Both the position numbers and the translations under genes were made by a program. The notes below the pieces were generated by a model. The model was not told the origin of the DNA and did not search any database. It saw nothing but the letters and a program-made list of their open reading frames with translations. DNA of 64,000 nt from Bacteroidales bacterium. GTDB lineage: Bacteria > Bacteroidota > Bacteroidia > Bacteroidales > F082. Location: positions 62,001-126,000 of the forward strand of contig JAFZKP010000016.1 in NCBI GenBank assembly GCA_017553625.1, in the 5' to 3' direction. Of this stretch, positions 44,315 to 52,574 are shown one piece after another (position 1 is the stretch's first letter; each line of letters opens with the position of its first letter).

Positions 44315-46243
44315 TTATTTCTTCACAAAAGTAATCTTCTCAATTCCGCAGTCGTCCTTGAAATCGTAGAAGTTTACCGTGATTTCGTCGCCGGTTTTCA
44401 CGAAGCTGTATGGCAGCTGGTCTTCACCGCCCAAAGTGCTTCCGTCGGTGTTCTTAGGCTGAATCGAGCCTGCTGACTTGCCATCGAATGAATAGGTGAA
44501 GTCGAGAGCAACATCTTTAAATACGGTTTGTTTGTTGCCGTCTTTGTCCTGTGCGGTGAGTGTCATAACAAACAATCCGTCGTTGTTGTTATAAAAATCC
44601 ATATTCATGTCCATGACAAATTTCATGTCGTCTTGGACTCCGCTACCGATACCAATCCAGCGTGTTCCGGTAAGAGCAGTCATGGTGTTTTCTGTACTGT
44701 TCATTTTAAAATTGAACGGCATAACATACTGCACCTTGACAGCCTTGCCATCTTTCATTCCTGGCTTCCACTTCGGCATCATCTTCAATACTCTAATCGC
44801 TTCAGAGTCAATGTCATCGCTAACGCCGCGCAACACTTGGAATGATGACAGACTGCCGTCTTTTTCAACAACAAATTGTACATAAACCTTGCCTTCAAGG
44901 CCTTTGTCTTTGGCTGATTCAGGATATTTCACCTTTTTCTGGATGAAATCGAACATGGCGTTCGTTCCGCCAGGATATTCTGGCATAACATCAACTTCTC
45001 CTGAAAAAACATCCGAATCGTCCTTCATAATTCCTCCGACAAAATTGATATCAAAGTCCTTACCGTCAATTTTGACACTCAAGCTGTTTCTCTCATCATG
45101 GTTTTTAACAGCGTAAAACTCATGATTTCCAAGCATTAAGGTAGTGTCGTTCTTAATGCTGTTTAGGTCGAGATAGTATTGTGTTCCATCAACGTTTATT
45201 TCAAAAGGTTCAGGGACTGAAAGATAAGTGCCGTCACTCAATTTGAATGTAATAACGTTTTCAACTTTTGCAGGATTTTCGTTTTCTGTCGTTGTTTCGG
45301 CTTTTTCAGCTGAAGCTTTTTCCTGACCGTTTGACTTGCAGTTCGCGAACAATAACAGGGCGAACAGTGGGAGGGTAAGTAATGCCTTGATTACCACGCC
45401 CTTTGCTTTTTTGCTTTGAGTAATCATTTTGATTCTTTTTTTGGTTAATAAAAAACTGAAGTTATTGCTCATGTTGCTGAAATCGACGGCCGTGCACTGC
45501 TGCAAAATCAACATCATGTAGTTCTGTTTGTCAATTCCTGTGGCGACCACATCGCGGTCTGCCATATACTCGTGGAGACTCTGTAACTCTCTCTTGTACA
45601 AGTAGATAAATGGATTAAACCATTGGATAATCATCATCAGCTCCACGAAAAGGATGTCGGCTGAATGATGATGCGCAATGTGGCTCATCTCATGCCGCAC
45701 AATCTCCGGATTCACATTTTCATTCGGGAAGAAAGCATAGTTGAAAAACGAGTACGACCCATGCTCCTTGCCAGTGAAAACCGCAGTATATCCTGGCATT
45801 TTCTTCTTCGGAGATTTAATAATAATATATAAGAGCTTTCCTAATTTAATTAGAAATATTAGAGCTGCTATTATAGAACCTATCAGCCACATGAGACTTA
45901 TTAGTCCTATAATATCAAATGTTCTTTGATTTTTTGCCACCACCGGCGCGGCTTCTCCATTGTCAGCTTTCACGTCGCTCGGAGTGCTTATCGTCACGCC
46001 CTCGGCGGTGATAACCACTTCGTCGAGCATGAAGCCTTGGAACAGGCTCTCACGGTAGCTGTTGACTTGCGGCATGTTTCTCCCGATGAATACGCCTGCT
46101 GCCGGCAAAATCAACGAGAAACCCAGCGCGACAATAAGAAACGCGCGGTTGAAAACCAGCCTGTTACTATTGATAAACAACACTCTGTACGCCACCCAGA
46201 GGACCGCCACCGCTATCGCTATTGAAATAATACTTGTTGCCAT
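44315..46243 (-). CDS. BlaR1-like M56 metallopeptidase with TonB C-terminal and extra domain
   Basis: 642 residues. Four membrane segments in the first ~310 residues; zinc motif His184-Glu-Met-Ser-His188 (RHEMSHIAHHHSADI) and HEYMADRDVV. After a lipobox-like LLLFANCKSNG comes a long periplasmic part. Residues ~420-510 are a TonB_C domain (YPGGTNAMFDFIQKKVKYP ... MPKWKPGMKDGKAVKV). The last ~130 residues form a separate lipocalin-like beta domain (LTGTRWIGIGSG). With the BlaI repressor upstream it forms a BlaR/BlaI-type sensing pair; the ligand is unlikely to be only beta-lactam given the TonB domain. Confidence 0.9.
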   Translation of the reverse strand: MATSIISIAIAVAVLWVAYRVLFINSNRLVFNRAFLIVALGFSLILPAAGVFIGRNMPQVNSYRESLFQGFMLDEVVITAEGVTISTPSDVKADNGEAAPVVAKNQRTFDIIGLISLMWLIGSIIAALIFLIKLGKLLYIIIKSPKKKMPGYTAVFTGKEHGSYSFFNYAFFPNENVNPEIVRHEMSHIAHHHSADILFVELMMIIQWFNPFIYLYKRELQSLHEYMADRDVVATGIDKQNYMMLILQQCTAVDFSNMSNNFSFLLTKKRIKMITQSKKAKGVVIKALLTLPLFALLLFANCKSNGQEKASAEKAETTTENENPAKVENVITFKLSDGTYLSVPEPFEINVDGTQYYLDLNSIKNDTTLMLGNHEFYAVKNHDERNSLSVKIDGKDFDINFVGGIMKDDSDVFSGEVDVMPEYPGGTNAMFDFIQKKVKYPESAKDKGLEGKVYVQFVVEKDGSLSSFQVLRGVSDDIDSEAIRVLKMMPKWKPGMKDGKAVKVQYVMPFNFKMNSTENTMTALTGTRWIGIGSGVQDDMKFVMDMNMDFYNNNDGLFVMTLTAQDKDGNKQTVFKDVALDFTYSFDGKSAGSIQPKNTDGSTLGGEDQLPYSFVKTGDEITVNFYDFKDDCGIEKITFVKK

Positions 46244-46259
46244 AACAAATTATTTTAAT

Positions 46260-46405
46260 GTTTCACTTCGTGAAATGTGCTGCTTCGCAGAATTTGCCGC
46301 TTCGCGGAATGTGGAGACTTCGCCTTATTGGCCGGAGACCACACATTGCGACCGTAGGGAGCACACATTCAGCTGAAGGCTGCACATTTGCCGAAGGCAC
46401 ACATT
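46260..46405. repeat. AATGTG/CACATT multi-hairpin element R5
   Basis: Between blaI-like and M56 genes. Hexamers with CTGCTTCGCAG, CCGCTTCGCGG, and on the right CAGCTGAAGGCTG and TGCCGAAGGCA. One hexamer is mutated to AATTTG. Confidence 0.88.
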
Positions 46406-46409
46406 TTTA

Positions 46410-46769
46410 TTAATCAATTTTTTCAATCATTTTTTTAAGTTCCTCAATCTGCTCCATCGAGAAGTTCTCCTTCTTCGCGAACGCCGACACCAAGTCGAGG
46501 TACGAGTTGTTGAAGTAGTTCTCAACAAGCCCCTTCAGCGAGCTTTCCGAATATTCTTCCTTGCTCACGAGAGGGTAGTAGCGGTTCGCCTTGCAGAACG
46601 TCTCGTGCCCAACGAAACCTTTCTTTTCCAGAATCCTCACCATCGTCAGCACCGTGTTATACGCCGGCTTCGGCTCTGGATACGCCGCCATTATCTCGTT
46701 GGCAAAACCACTGCCAATCTTCCAAATCACCTGCATTACCTGCTCTTCTGCTTTAGTTAACTCTTTCAT
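46410..46769 (-). CDS. BlaI/MecI/CopY-family transcriptional repressor
   Basis: 119 residues: winged helix (LTKAEEQVMQVIWKIGSGFA, YNTVLTMVRILEKKGFVGHE) plus dimerisation helices. Members are inactivated by proteolysis triggered by a BlaR1-type M56 protein, which is encoded next. The -7 box TATATTTG (minus) is at 46799-46806. Confidence 0.93.
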   Translation of the reverse strand: MKELTKAEEQVMQVIWKIGSGFANEIMAAYPEPKPAYNTVLTMVRILEKKGFVGHETFCKANRYYPLVSKEEYSESSLKGLVENYFNNSYLDLVSAFAKKENFSMEQIEELKKMIEKID

Positions 46770-46798
46770 ATCACGTCTTTTTTGTGTAATTAACGCTG

Positions 46799-46806
46799 CA
46801 AATATA
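46799..46806 (-). promoter_or_regulatory. -7 box TATATTTG of the BlaI-M56-LRR operon
   Basis: CAAATATA on the plus strand, 29 bp upstream of the BlaI ATG. Confidence 0.55.
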
Positions 46807-46939
46807 CAACTTATTTTATTACTATGTAACTAAAAATTTAGTTTATTTTGATAATAATCTATAACAAAATGAATATCAATAATTTAAAAATAAAAACTAA
46901 CTGATTAACTGCAAACTTCTAACTGACAACTGAAAAAAA

Positions 46940-46964
46940 CCCCACCTATACACGATAGGCGGGG
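46940..46964 (-). terminator. Terminator of the DUF177-rpmF operon
   Basis: CCCCACCTAT and ATAGGCGGGG form a 10-bp stem around ACACG. On the minus strand it is followed by a T-run, about 40 bp after the rpmF stop. Next to it lie weak octamer-like repeats at 46898-46930. Confidence 0.88.
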
Positions 46965-47005
46965 AAAAACAATATAAAGATTATGAAAAAAATTTCTTTG
47001 TTTAA

Positions 47006-47194
47006 TTATTTCTTTGCTCCTTCCATGACGAGTTTTCCTTTGTAGTAAAGGTCGCCGTCAACATAGTATGCTCTGTGATATACGTGGATCGTGCCTGTTG
47101 TTGGGCATGTTGCCAATGTTGGAACCTCAGCTTTGTAGTGAGTTCTTCTCTTAGCGCCTCTTGTATGAGACTGTCTTCGTTTAGGATGTGCCAT
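47006..47194 (-). CDS. rpmF: 50S ribosomal protein L32
   Basis: 62 residues, MAHPKRRQSHTRGAKRRTHY, the standard L32 start. The zinc-binding Cys residues of some L32 proteins are reduced here to a single Cys (TCPTTG), so this is the zinc-free form. It lies 20 bp after the DUF177 gene, the usual bacterial pairing. Confidence 0.97.
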   Translation of the reverse strand: MAHPKRRQSHTRGAKRRTHYKAEVPTLATCPTTGTIHVYHRAYYVDGDLYYKGKLVMEGAKK

Positions 47195-47214
47195 TTTACA
47201 CTATTTTTTAATTA

Positions 47215-47754
47215 TTACTTATCTATTTTATCTTTCAAATCTTTCATCATTTGTTTCCAAGGATCGTCGTCTTCCTCCTCGGTATCCGCCTCGACTTGCG
47301 AGAAGCTGTGCAGTTTTTCCATTACTTCCTGGTTGCACAAGCTCTCGTCGTCGTGCGTTCTGTGAATTGGCAGCGACAGGATGATGTACTCATAAATCAA
47401 ATCACTCAAGTCGAACTCGCTGTCGTTCTTTGTTATGATGATGACGTCGTCATTGTCCTCGTCGTTTTTCTCGGCACCATATTTCAGGAATATTTCTGCC
47501 GAATCCTCGATGGGCTGCTCGTAGTCATCACCGCATCTGTCGCACTGAAGAACCACTTTTCCTTCAAATTTCAACGTCAAGATGAACATCGTCTCCATCT
47601 TTTCGATGTCTAAATGAAGGTTCACAACTCCTCTTTTCACTTCTGAATAATCCCTCTCCGCAAAGAAGCTGTCGTTTATAACATATTGATAATCACTATG
47701 TCCAAACGGCAATCCAGCCAATGGAATTATGAAATTATGATCCTCTCTCTTCAT
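47215..47754 (-). CDS. DUF177 (YceD-like) protein
   Basis: About 179 residues from the ATG at 47754 (MKREDHNFIIPLAGLP). CDRCGDD provides the conserved Cys pair, with a later LCNQEV. YceD proteins are linked with 23S rRNA metabolism and sit beside rpmF in most bacteria. The upstream in-frame ATG at 47775 falls inside the -7 box (47773-47780) and cannot be used. Confidence 0.88.
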   Translation of the reverse strand: MKREDHNFIIPLAGLPFGHSDYQYVINDSFFAERDYSEVKRGVVNLHLDIEKMETMFILTLKFEGKVVLQCDRCGDDYEQPIEDSAEIFLKYGAEKNDEDNDDVIIITKNDSEFDLSDLIYEYIILSLPIHRTHDDESLCNQEVMEKLHSFSQVEADTEEEDDDPWKQMMKDLKDKIDK

Positions 47755-47772
47755 TTTATCCAATTCGGGGTG

Positions 47773-47780
47773 CAAAAATA
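47773..47780 (-). promoter_or_regulatory. -7 box TATTTTTG of the DUF177-rpmF operon
   Basis: CAAAAATA on the plus strand; decides the start codon of the DUF177 gene. Confidence 0.6.
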
Positions 47781-47823
47781 CACTTTTTTTTGTTACAATT
47801 TACAAAAAATTATTAATTTTCAA

Positions 47824-48030
47824 TATGTCACTCCCTTCGGTCGTGAAATGTGCTGCTTTGCAGAATATGTTGCTTCGCAAAATTTGTTGCCTTTGGCAAC
47901 CACATTCAGCCGCAGGCTGCACATTGCCCGAAGGGCATCACATTGGAGCGAAGCGGCCACATTGCGAAGCATCACATTGGAGCGAAGCGACAACATTGCG
48001 AAGCATCACATTGCGCGTAGCGCCACATTT
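47824..48030. repeat. AATGTG/CACATT multi-hairpin element R6
   Basis: The longest copy. The right half is a series of CACATT separated by GGAGCGAAGCG, GCGAAGC and GCGCGTAGCGC hairpins. It extends into the S41 protease gene and encodes its last residues NVALRAM and stop. Confidence 0.88.
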
Positions 48031-49592
48031 AGAATCTCGTCAAGAGATTCGTAAAGCGGATAGAACGCCTCGTCTCCGAATATGTTCCTCGCCACGTATG
48101 CCTTGAATAATTGCGCCGTCATCGGTTTCGCCACAGCCTTCTGCTCGTCGGTGCCTGTGACCTTCTTTTTCTTAGCCTCGGCGAGAATGTCGCTCCACAT
48201 CTTGTCGGTGAACTTGAACTTCTTGTCGAAACTCCTTTCGTCACCGTATTTCATTATCTCGTCGCGATGCGCGTCAGAATAGTCAAAGGCGTATTGGAAC
48301 ACAATGCTCGCGTTCACAATCTTGTTGAAGAAATACTCCGTCGAGTCTTTTTTCAACGGCACGTACACATCTGGCATGATGCCTCCGCCGCCATATACGA
48401 TTTTGCCGCCTGGCGTGGTGTATTTCAGCGAGTCGGCGAAGTGGATGCTGTCAGCGCTGAACATCTCGCCTGAGTTATATCTGTCATATGCCTCCAAAAG
48501 GTATTTCTCCCTGTCGCCGTCGTAAGGCTTCTGTATGCAGCGTCCTGTCGGGGTGTAGTAGCGTGCCACGGTCAGACGCAGTCCTGCTCCGTCACCGAGG
48601 TCGAACTGCTCCTGCACCAGGCCCTTGCCGAACGAACGGCGTCCAACTATCGTTCCGCGGTCGTTGTCCTGAAGCGCGCCGGCCACTATCTCAGCAGCTG
48701 ACGCCGAACCCTCGTCGATGAGTATTGTCACAGGCGTGTCTTCCAACATGCCGCGCCGGCGCGCGAAGATATACTGGCGCGAGCGGTGCTCACCTTGCGT
48801 GTAAACGATAAGACTGCCCTTCGGCAAGAACTCGTCAGCGATTTCGACCGCCTCGGAAAGATAACCGCCGGCGTTGTCGCGCAAGTCGAAGATGAGCTTC
48901 TGCATGCCTTGTTTCTGCAGCTTCTTCACGGCGTTGACAAACTCCTTGTGCGTCGTCGCGATGAATTTCTCCAACTTGATGTAACCTGTCGTCTCGTCAA
49001 TCATATACGCCACATCGACGCTGTACGTCGGTATCACGTCGCGCGTGATGGTGAAACCAAGCAAATCGCTCACACCACGGCGGAAGACCCTCACGTCGAC
49101 CTTGGTGCCGCGCGGTCCTTTGAGGAGCTTCATCACCTTGTTGTTGACGATGCCCACGCCAGCGATAAGGCTGTCGCCGACATAAACAATCCTGTCGCCC
49201 GCCATGATGCCGGTCTTCTCCGACGGTCCTCCCTTGATGGTGCTGATGATGGTGACGGTGTCTTTCTCAATCCTGAACGTCACGCCGATGCCCTCGAAGC
49301 TGCCTTGAAGGTCCTCGTTGACTTCCTCAAGAACCTCTGGCTCGAAATATTCGCTGTGCGGGTCCATTTTGTCGATGACACTCGTGACAGCCTCCACCTG
49401 CAGCTTGCTGATGTTGACGGTGTCGACGTATTCTTTTTCAATAAGATAAAACACCTTGTCCACCAGGTTCATGTCGCCTCCTTTATTAATAAAGGTGTTG
49501 GCGTTGTTCGAACGTGATATTATTATCCCGAGCAGCACGCCGAAAGCGACTGCCAACGACAGATAGACAGGTATCAGATGGTTTCGTCTCAT
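48006..49592 (-). CDS. S41 family C-terminal processing peptidase
   Basis: 528 residues. N-terminal membrane anchor (LIPVYLSLAVAFGVLLGIII), PDZ domain (GIGVTFRIEKDTVTIISTIK), then the catalytic Ser in IDEGSASAAEIVAGAL and the Lys in RRSFGKGLVQEQF. Cleaves envelope proteins at C-terminal regions. It overlaps fabD by ATGA. The C-terminal residues come from repeat R6. Last gene of the seven-gene run starting with sprE. Confidence 0.95.
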   Translation of the reverse strand: MRRNHLIPVYLSLAVAFGVLLGIIISRSNNANTFINKGGDMNLVDKVFYLIEKEYVDTVNISKLQVEAVTSVIDKMDPHSEYFEPEVLEEVNEDLQGSFEGIGVTFRIEKDTVTIISTIKGGPSEKTGIMAGDRIVYVGDSLIAGVGIVNNKVMKLLKGPRGTKVDVRVFRRGVSDLLGFTITRDVIPTYSVDVAYMIDETTGYIKLEKFIATTHKEFVNAVKKLQKQGMQKLIFDLRDNAGGYLSEAVEIADEFLPKGSLIVYTQGEHRSRQYIFARRRGMLEDTPVTILIDEGSASAAEIVAGALQDNDRGTIVGRRSFGKGLVQEQFDLGDGAGLRLTVARYYTPTGRCIQKPYDGDREKYLLEAYDRYNSGEMFSADSIHFADSLKYTTPGGKIVYGGGGIMPDVYVPLKKDSTEYFFNKIVNASIVFQYAFDYSDAHRDEIMKYGDERSFDKKFKFTDKMWSDILAEAKKKKVTGTDEQKAVAKPMTAQLFKAYVARNIFGDEAFYPLYESLDEILNVALRAM

Positions 49593-50473
49593 TCTATTGT
49601 CGCGCTTGACAACTCGATGGTGCCGTTAAGTCTTCTGAACAATCCCTGAAGCACTGTGCCAGGACCGACTTCAACCACCTGGTTGACGCCTGCTGCAATC
49701 ATGTTTTCCATGGTCTGTGTCCAGCAGACTGGTGCGGTGAGCTGCTTGATGAGGTTGTTCTTGATGATTTCTGGGTCGTTCACAGCCTGACCTGTCACGT
49801 TCTGGTAGATAGGGCAGATGCCGTGACCGAATTTTGTCTTCTGGATTGCCTCTGCGAGCTCTTCGCGTGCCGGCTCCATCAGCGGGCTGTGGAAAGCGCC
49901 GCCGACCTTCAACGGCAATGCGCGTTTCGCACCGGCTTCCTTCATCTTCTCACATGCTATCTCGATGCCTTTCACGCTGCCGGAGATGACAACCTGACCA
50001 GGGCTGTTGAAGTTGGCAGGAACCACGACCTCGTTAATTGAGTCGCAGATCTCGCGAATCTTCTCGTCGCCAAGGTTGATGATGGCAGCCATAGTGCCTG
50101 GGTTGGCGTCACATGCCTTCTGCATCGCCATGGCACGCTGCGACACGAGTTTCAGACCGTCTTCAAACGTGAGGGTGTGGTTTGCCACCAACGCCGAGAA
50201 CTCTCCCAACGAGTGTCCCGCCACCATGTCTGGCTTGAAATCATCTCCAAGCATGGCCGCCAAAATGACCGAATGCAGGAAGATGGCTGGCTGCGTCACC
50301 TTGGTCTGACGCAAATCCTCGTCAGTGCCATCAAACATTATCTCTGTGATATTGAATTTTAAAATCTCATTGGCTTTGGTAAACATTTCCTTCGCCATCG
50401 GGAATCTCTCGTAAAGATCCTTTCCCATTCCGACAAATTGTGCTCCTTGTCCAGGAAATACGTATGCTTTCAT
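49589..50473 (-). CDS. fabD: Malonyl-CoA:ACP transacylase
   Basis: Loads malonyl groups on acyl carrier protein. 294 residues; FPGQGAQFVGMGKDL, the nucleophile elbow GHSLGEFSAL and the catalytic His of GGAFHSPLM are present. Coupled with the S41 gene by a 4-bp overlap; 9 bp after the BI-1 gene. Confidence 0.97.
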   Translation of the reverse strand: MKAYVFPGQGAQFVGMGKDLYERFPMAKEMFTKANEILKFNITEIMFDGTDEDLRQTKVTQPAIFLHSVILAAMLGDDFKPDMVAGHSLGEFSALVANHTLTFEDGLKLVSQRAMAMQKACDANPGTMAAIINLGDEKIREICDSINEVVVPANFNSPGQVVISGSVKGIEIACEKMKEAGAKRALPLKVGGAFHSPLMEPAREELAEAIQKTKFGHGICPIYQNVTGQAVNDPEIIKNNLIKQLTAPVCWTQTMENMIAAGVNQVVEVGPGTVLQGLFRRLNGTIELSSATIE

Positions 50474-50482
50474 ATTGTTAGT

Positions 50483-51202
50483 TTATTTTTCTTTTCCAAA
50501 AAACTTTAATAAATAAAGGAATAAATTGATGAAATCAAGATACAGGTTCAAGGCTCCCATAAGTGAAACCTTTGTCATCGTCTCGTCATTTTCAAAACCT
50601 GCAATCCCGATGTTCTTGATTTTCTGCATGTCCCAGGCTGTCAATCCGGTGAAGACGATGACTCCGACTATGCTGATGATATAGTCGAGACGCTCGCTAC
50701 CCATAAACATATTGACCAAAGAGGCGATAACAATGCCTATCAGAGCCATTATTAAAATGGAACCCATCTTTGTGAGGTCTGTTTTTGTGGTGTATCCCAA
50801 AACAGCCATGATACCGAACATTCCTGCAGTGATAACGAATGTCTTGAAGATTGATGCAAAGGTATAGACATAGAAGATGAAACTAAAACTTATGCCCATG
50901 ATTACAGAGTAAACGATGAATAGTATAACCATCGCTGAGGCGCTAAGTTTTTCAATGGCAAATGACATGATTAGCACAAGGCCAATCGGTGCTAACAATA
51001 CAATCCATCCTAAGATGTTCATTGAGACGGTTCCGTCGGATTTTGTAGAGTACATCATCATGAACAGACTCTCATCCGTTCCGAACAGATACGCTACAAG
51101 TGCTGTTATTCCCAATGCGGCGAACATCCACATGAACACATTTGCCACAAATGAGTTTGATAAGGTTCTTGTACCTTGGATTTCATAGTTGCTGTTTTCC
51201 AT
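50483..51202 (-). CDS. Bax inhibitor-1/YccA-like membrane protein
   Basis: 239 residues with seven hydrophobic segments, beginning after an N-terminal TRTLSNSFVANVFMWMFAAL. The family's C-terminal block LTAWDMQKIKNIG and LMGALNLYLDFINLFLYLL are present. Inner-membrane protein, possibly a calcium leak channel or a regulator of FtsH; exact role unknown here. Confidence 0.93.
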   Translation of the reverse strand: MENSNYEIQGTRTLSNSFVANVFMWMFAALGITALVAYLFGTDESLFMMMYSTKSDGTVSMNILGWIVLLAPIGLVLIMSFAIEKLSASAMVILFIVYSVIMGISFSFIFYVYTFASIFKTFVITAGMFGIMAVLGYTTKTDLTKMGSILIMALIGIVIASLVNMFMGSERLDYIISIVGVIVFTGLTAWDMQKIKNIGIAGFENDETMTKVSLMGALNLYLDFINLFLYLLKFFGKEK

Positions 51203-51214
51203 AATTCATATTAT

Positions 51215-51832
51215 TTAGTGTAAGTTTTTACCGATAAGATTGAAAAATTCCGCTCTCGTCTCGCCTCTCTCGAATGCTCCGACGAAATCTGACGTCGTTG
51301 TCACGGAGTTTTGTTTCTGCACGCCTCTCATGCTCATGCAGAGATGCTTCGCCTCGATGACGACCGCCACGCCGAGAGGATGCAACGCCTCGTTGATGGC
51401 TTCTTTAATCTGTGTCGTCAGGCGTTCCTGCACCTGAAGACGTCTCGAATAAGCCTCCACGACTCTCGCTATCTTGCTCAGTCCGGTGATGTAGCCGTTT
51501 GGAATATACGCCACATGAGCCTTGCCGATAAACGGGATGAGATGATGCTCGCACATCGAGAAAAGCTCAATGTCTTTGACAATCACCATCTGACGGTAGT
51601 CTTCCTTGAATCTTGCGGAAAGAAGGATTTCCATCGGGTCCATGTTGTAGCCCTGCGTGAGAAACTGCATCGACTTCGCCATACGGAGCGGCGTTTTCAG
51701 CAGTCCTTCTCTGTTAGGGTCCTCGCCAAGAAGCCTGAGAATGGCTCTGTAATGCTCCATCAGCTTCTCTGTGCGTTTCGGATCGAATCTCTCTATCTTT
51801 TCGTAACCGATAAGCTCGTTATTTGTTTCCAT
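51215..51832 (-). CDS. folE: GTP cyclohydrolase I
   Basis: First enzyme of tetrahydrofolate (and preQ0) synthesis. 205 residues from [12 protein letters not shown]; zinc ligands in MCEHHLIPF and in [28 protein letters not shown] is conserved. The ATG at 51832 overlaps the 3' end of the upstream gene by 14 bp, implying coupled translation; a further upstream ATG at 51871 is less likely. Confidence 0.96.
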   Translation of the reverse strand: METNNELIGYEKIERFDPKRTEKLMEHYRAILRLLGEDPNREGLLKTPLRMAKSMQFLTQGYNMDPMEILLSARFKEDYRQMVIVKDIELFSMCEHHLIPFIGKAHVAYIPNGYITGLSKIARVVEAYSRRLQVQERLTTQIKEAINEALHPLGVAVVIEAKHLCMSMRGVQKQNSVTTTSDFVGAFERGETRAEFFNLIGKNLH

Positions 51833-52205
51833 CAGGATTCTTTTCTTTTTTTGCAAGTTTATAAGTCTCAAAAACGCTGTAAATCAGATAATAGGCGAGA
51901 AAAGTGATTGCGAAACGCCTGCCGTCTTCCTTGAAATTCAACATGTAAGCCATGATGATTGACAGGTAGACAATCATCTTTGCCACTGTTGAAAGCATGT
52001 AGAAGTTCGCAAACTTGCGCATGTCTTTTTTCTTCGTTTTCTGACTGAGGAAATACATCACCATGCTGACGATGAAGAAAAACGTCACTATCATCGGCCA
52101 CCACGCCGTGAGAAGGCTGCGCAATGCTATCGACGCGGCAATCACCACGCCCGTCATAATGCACAGATGTATTATGAACTTGCTGTCTTTATTGTTCGTT
52201 CCCAT
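51819..52205 (-). CDS. Small four-helix membrane protein
   Basis: 128 residues with four hydrophobic segments ([69 protein letters not shown]). In related Bacteroidetes the sprE-bactofilin pair is, from memory, followed by AtpI-like genes and atpB; this protein may be the counterpart of a small membrane gene there, though no atp genes are present. Function unknown. Confidence 0.7.
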   Translation of the reverse strand: MGTNNKDSKFIIHLCIMTGVVIAASIALRSLLTAWWPMIVTFFFIVSMVMYFLSQKTKKKDMRKFANFYMLSTVAKMIVYLSIIMAYMLNFKEDGRRFAITFLAYYLIYSVFETYKLAKKEKNPDGNK

Positions 52206-52208
52206 TTA

Positions 52209-52571
52209 TTACTTCTTTTGAGCCTCACCAGGTTTCTGCGACATGTCGCATCTTCCGGTGAAGATGGCACCGACCTCGATGAACAGCTGTTTTGTGAAAA
52301 GCTCAACTTCAAGGCGTGATGTCGATTTCAGCGATGTCAGCTCTTCAACTCTGATGGTACCTTTCACGCGGCCCGAGATGTCAGCGCTTTTGCAGATGAT
52401 GTCGCCTTCAACGATGCCCTGCTGCCCGATGACAACTTTACCGTTTGACTTCATTGTACCGATGATAGTGCCGTCGATGCGGATGTCGCCTGATGCCATC
52501 ACCTCGCCTTTAATGGTTGTTCCGTTTCCTATAAGGTTGTTTCTAACGGATGATTCTTGATTTGAACTCAT
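52209..52571 (-). CDS. Bactofilin-family polymer-forming protein
   Basis: 120 residues. GNGTTIKGEVMASGDIRIDG, then TIIGTMKSNGKVVIGQQGIV and EGDIICKSADISGRVKG, are bactofilin beta-helix turns. Bactofilins form cytoskeletal filaments at the membrane without nucleotide. It is 3 bp after the sprE/porW-like gene, so its product may help position the secretion or envelope machinery. Confidence 0.93.
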   Translation of the reverse strand: MSSNQESSVRNNLIGNGTTIKGEVMASGDIRIDGTIIGTMKSNGKVVIGQQGIVEGDIICKSADISGRVKGTIRVEELTSLKSTSRLEVELFTKQLFIEVGAIFTGRCDMSQKPGEAQKK

Positions 52572-52574
52572 ATT

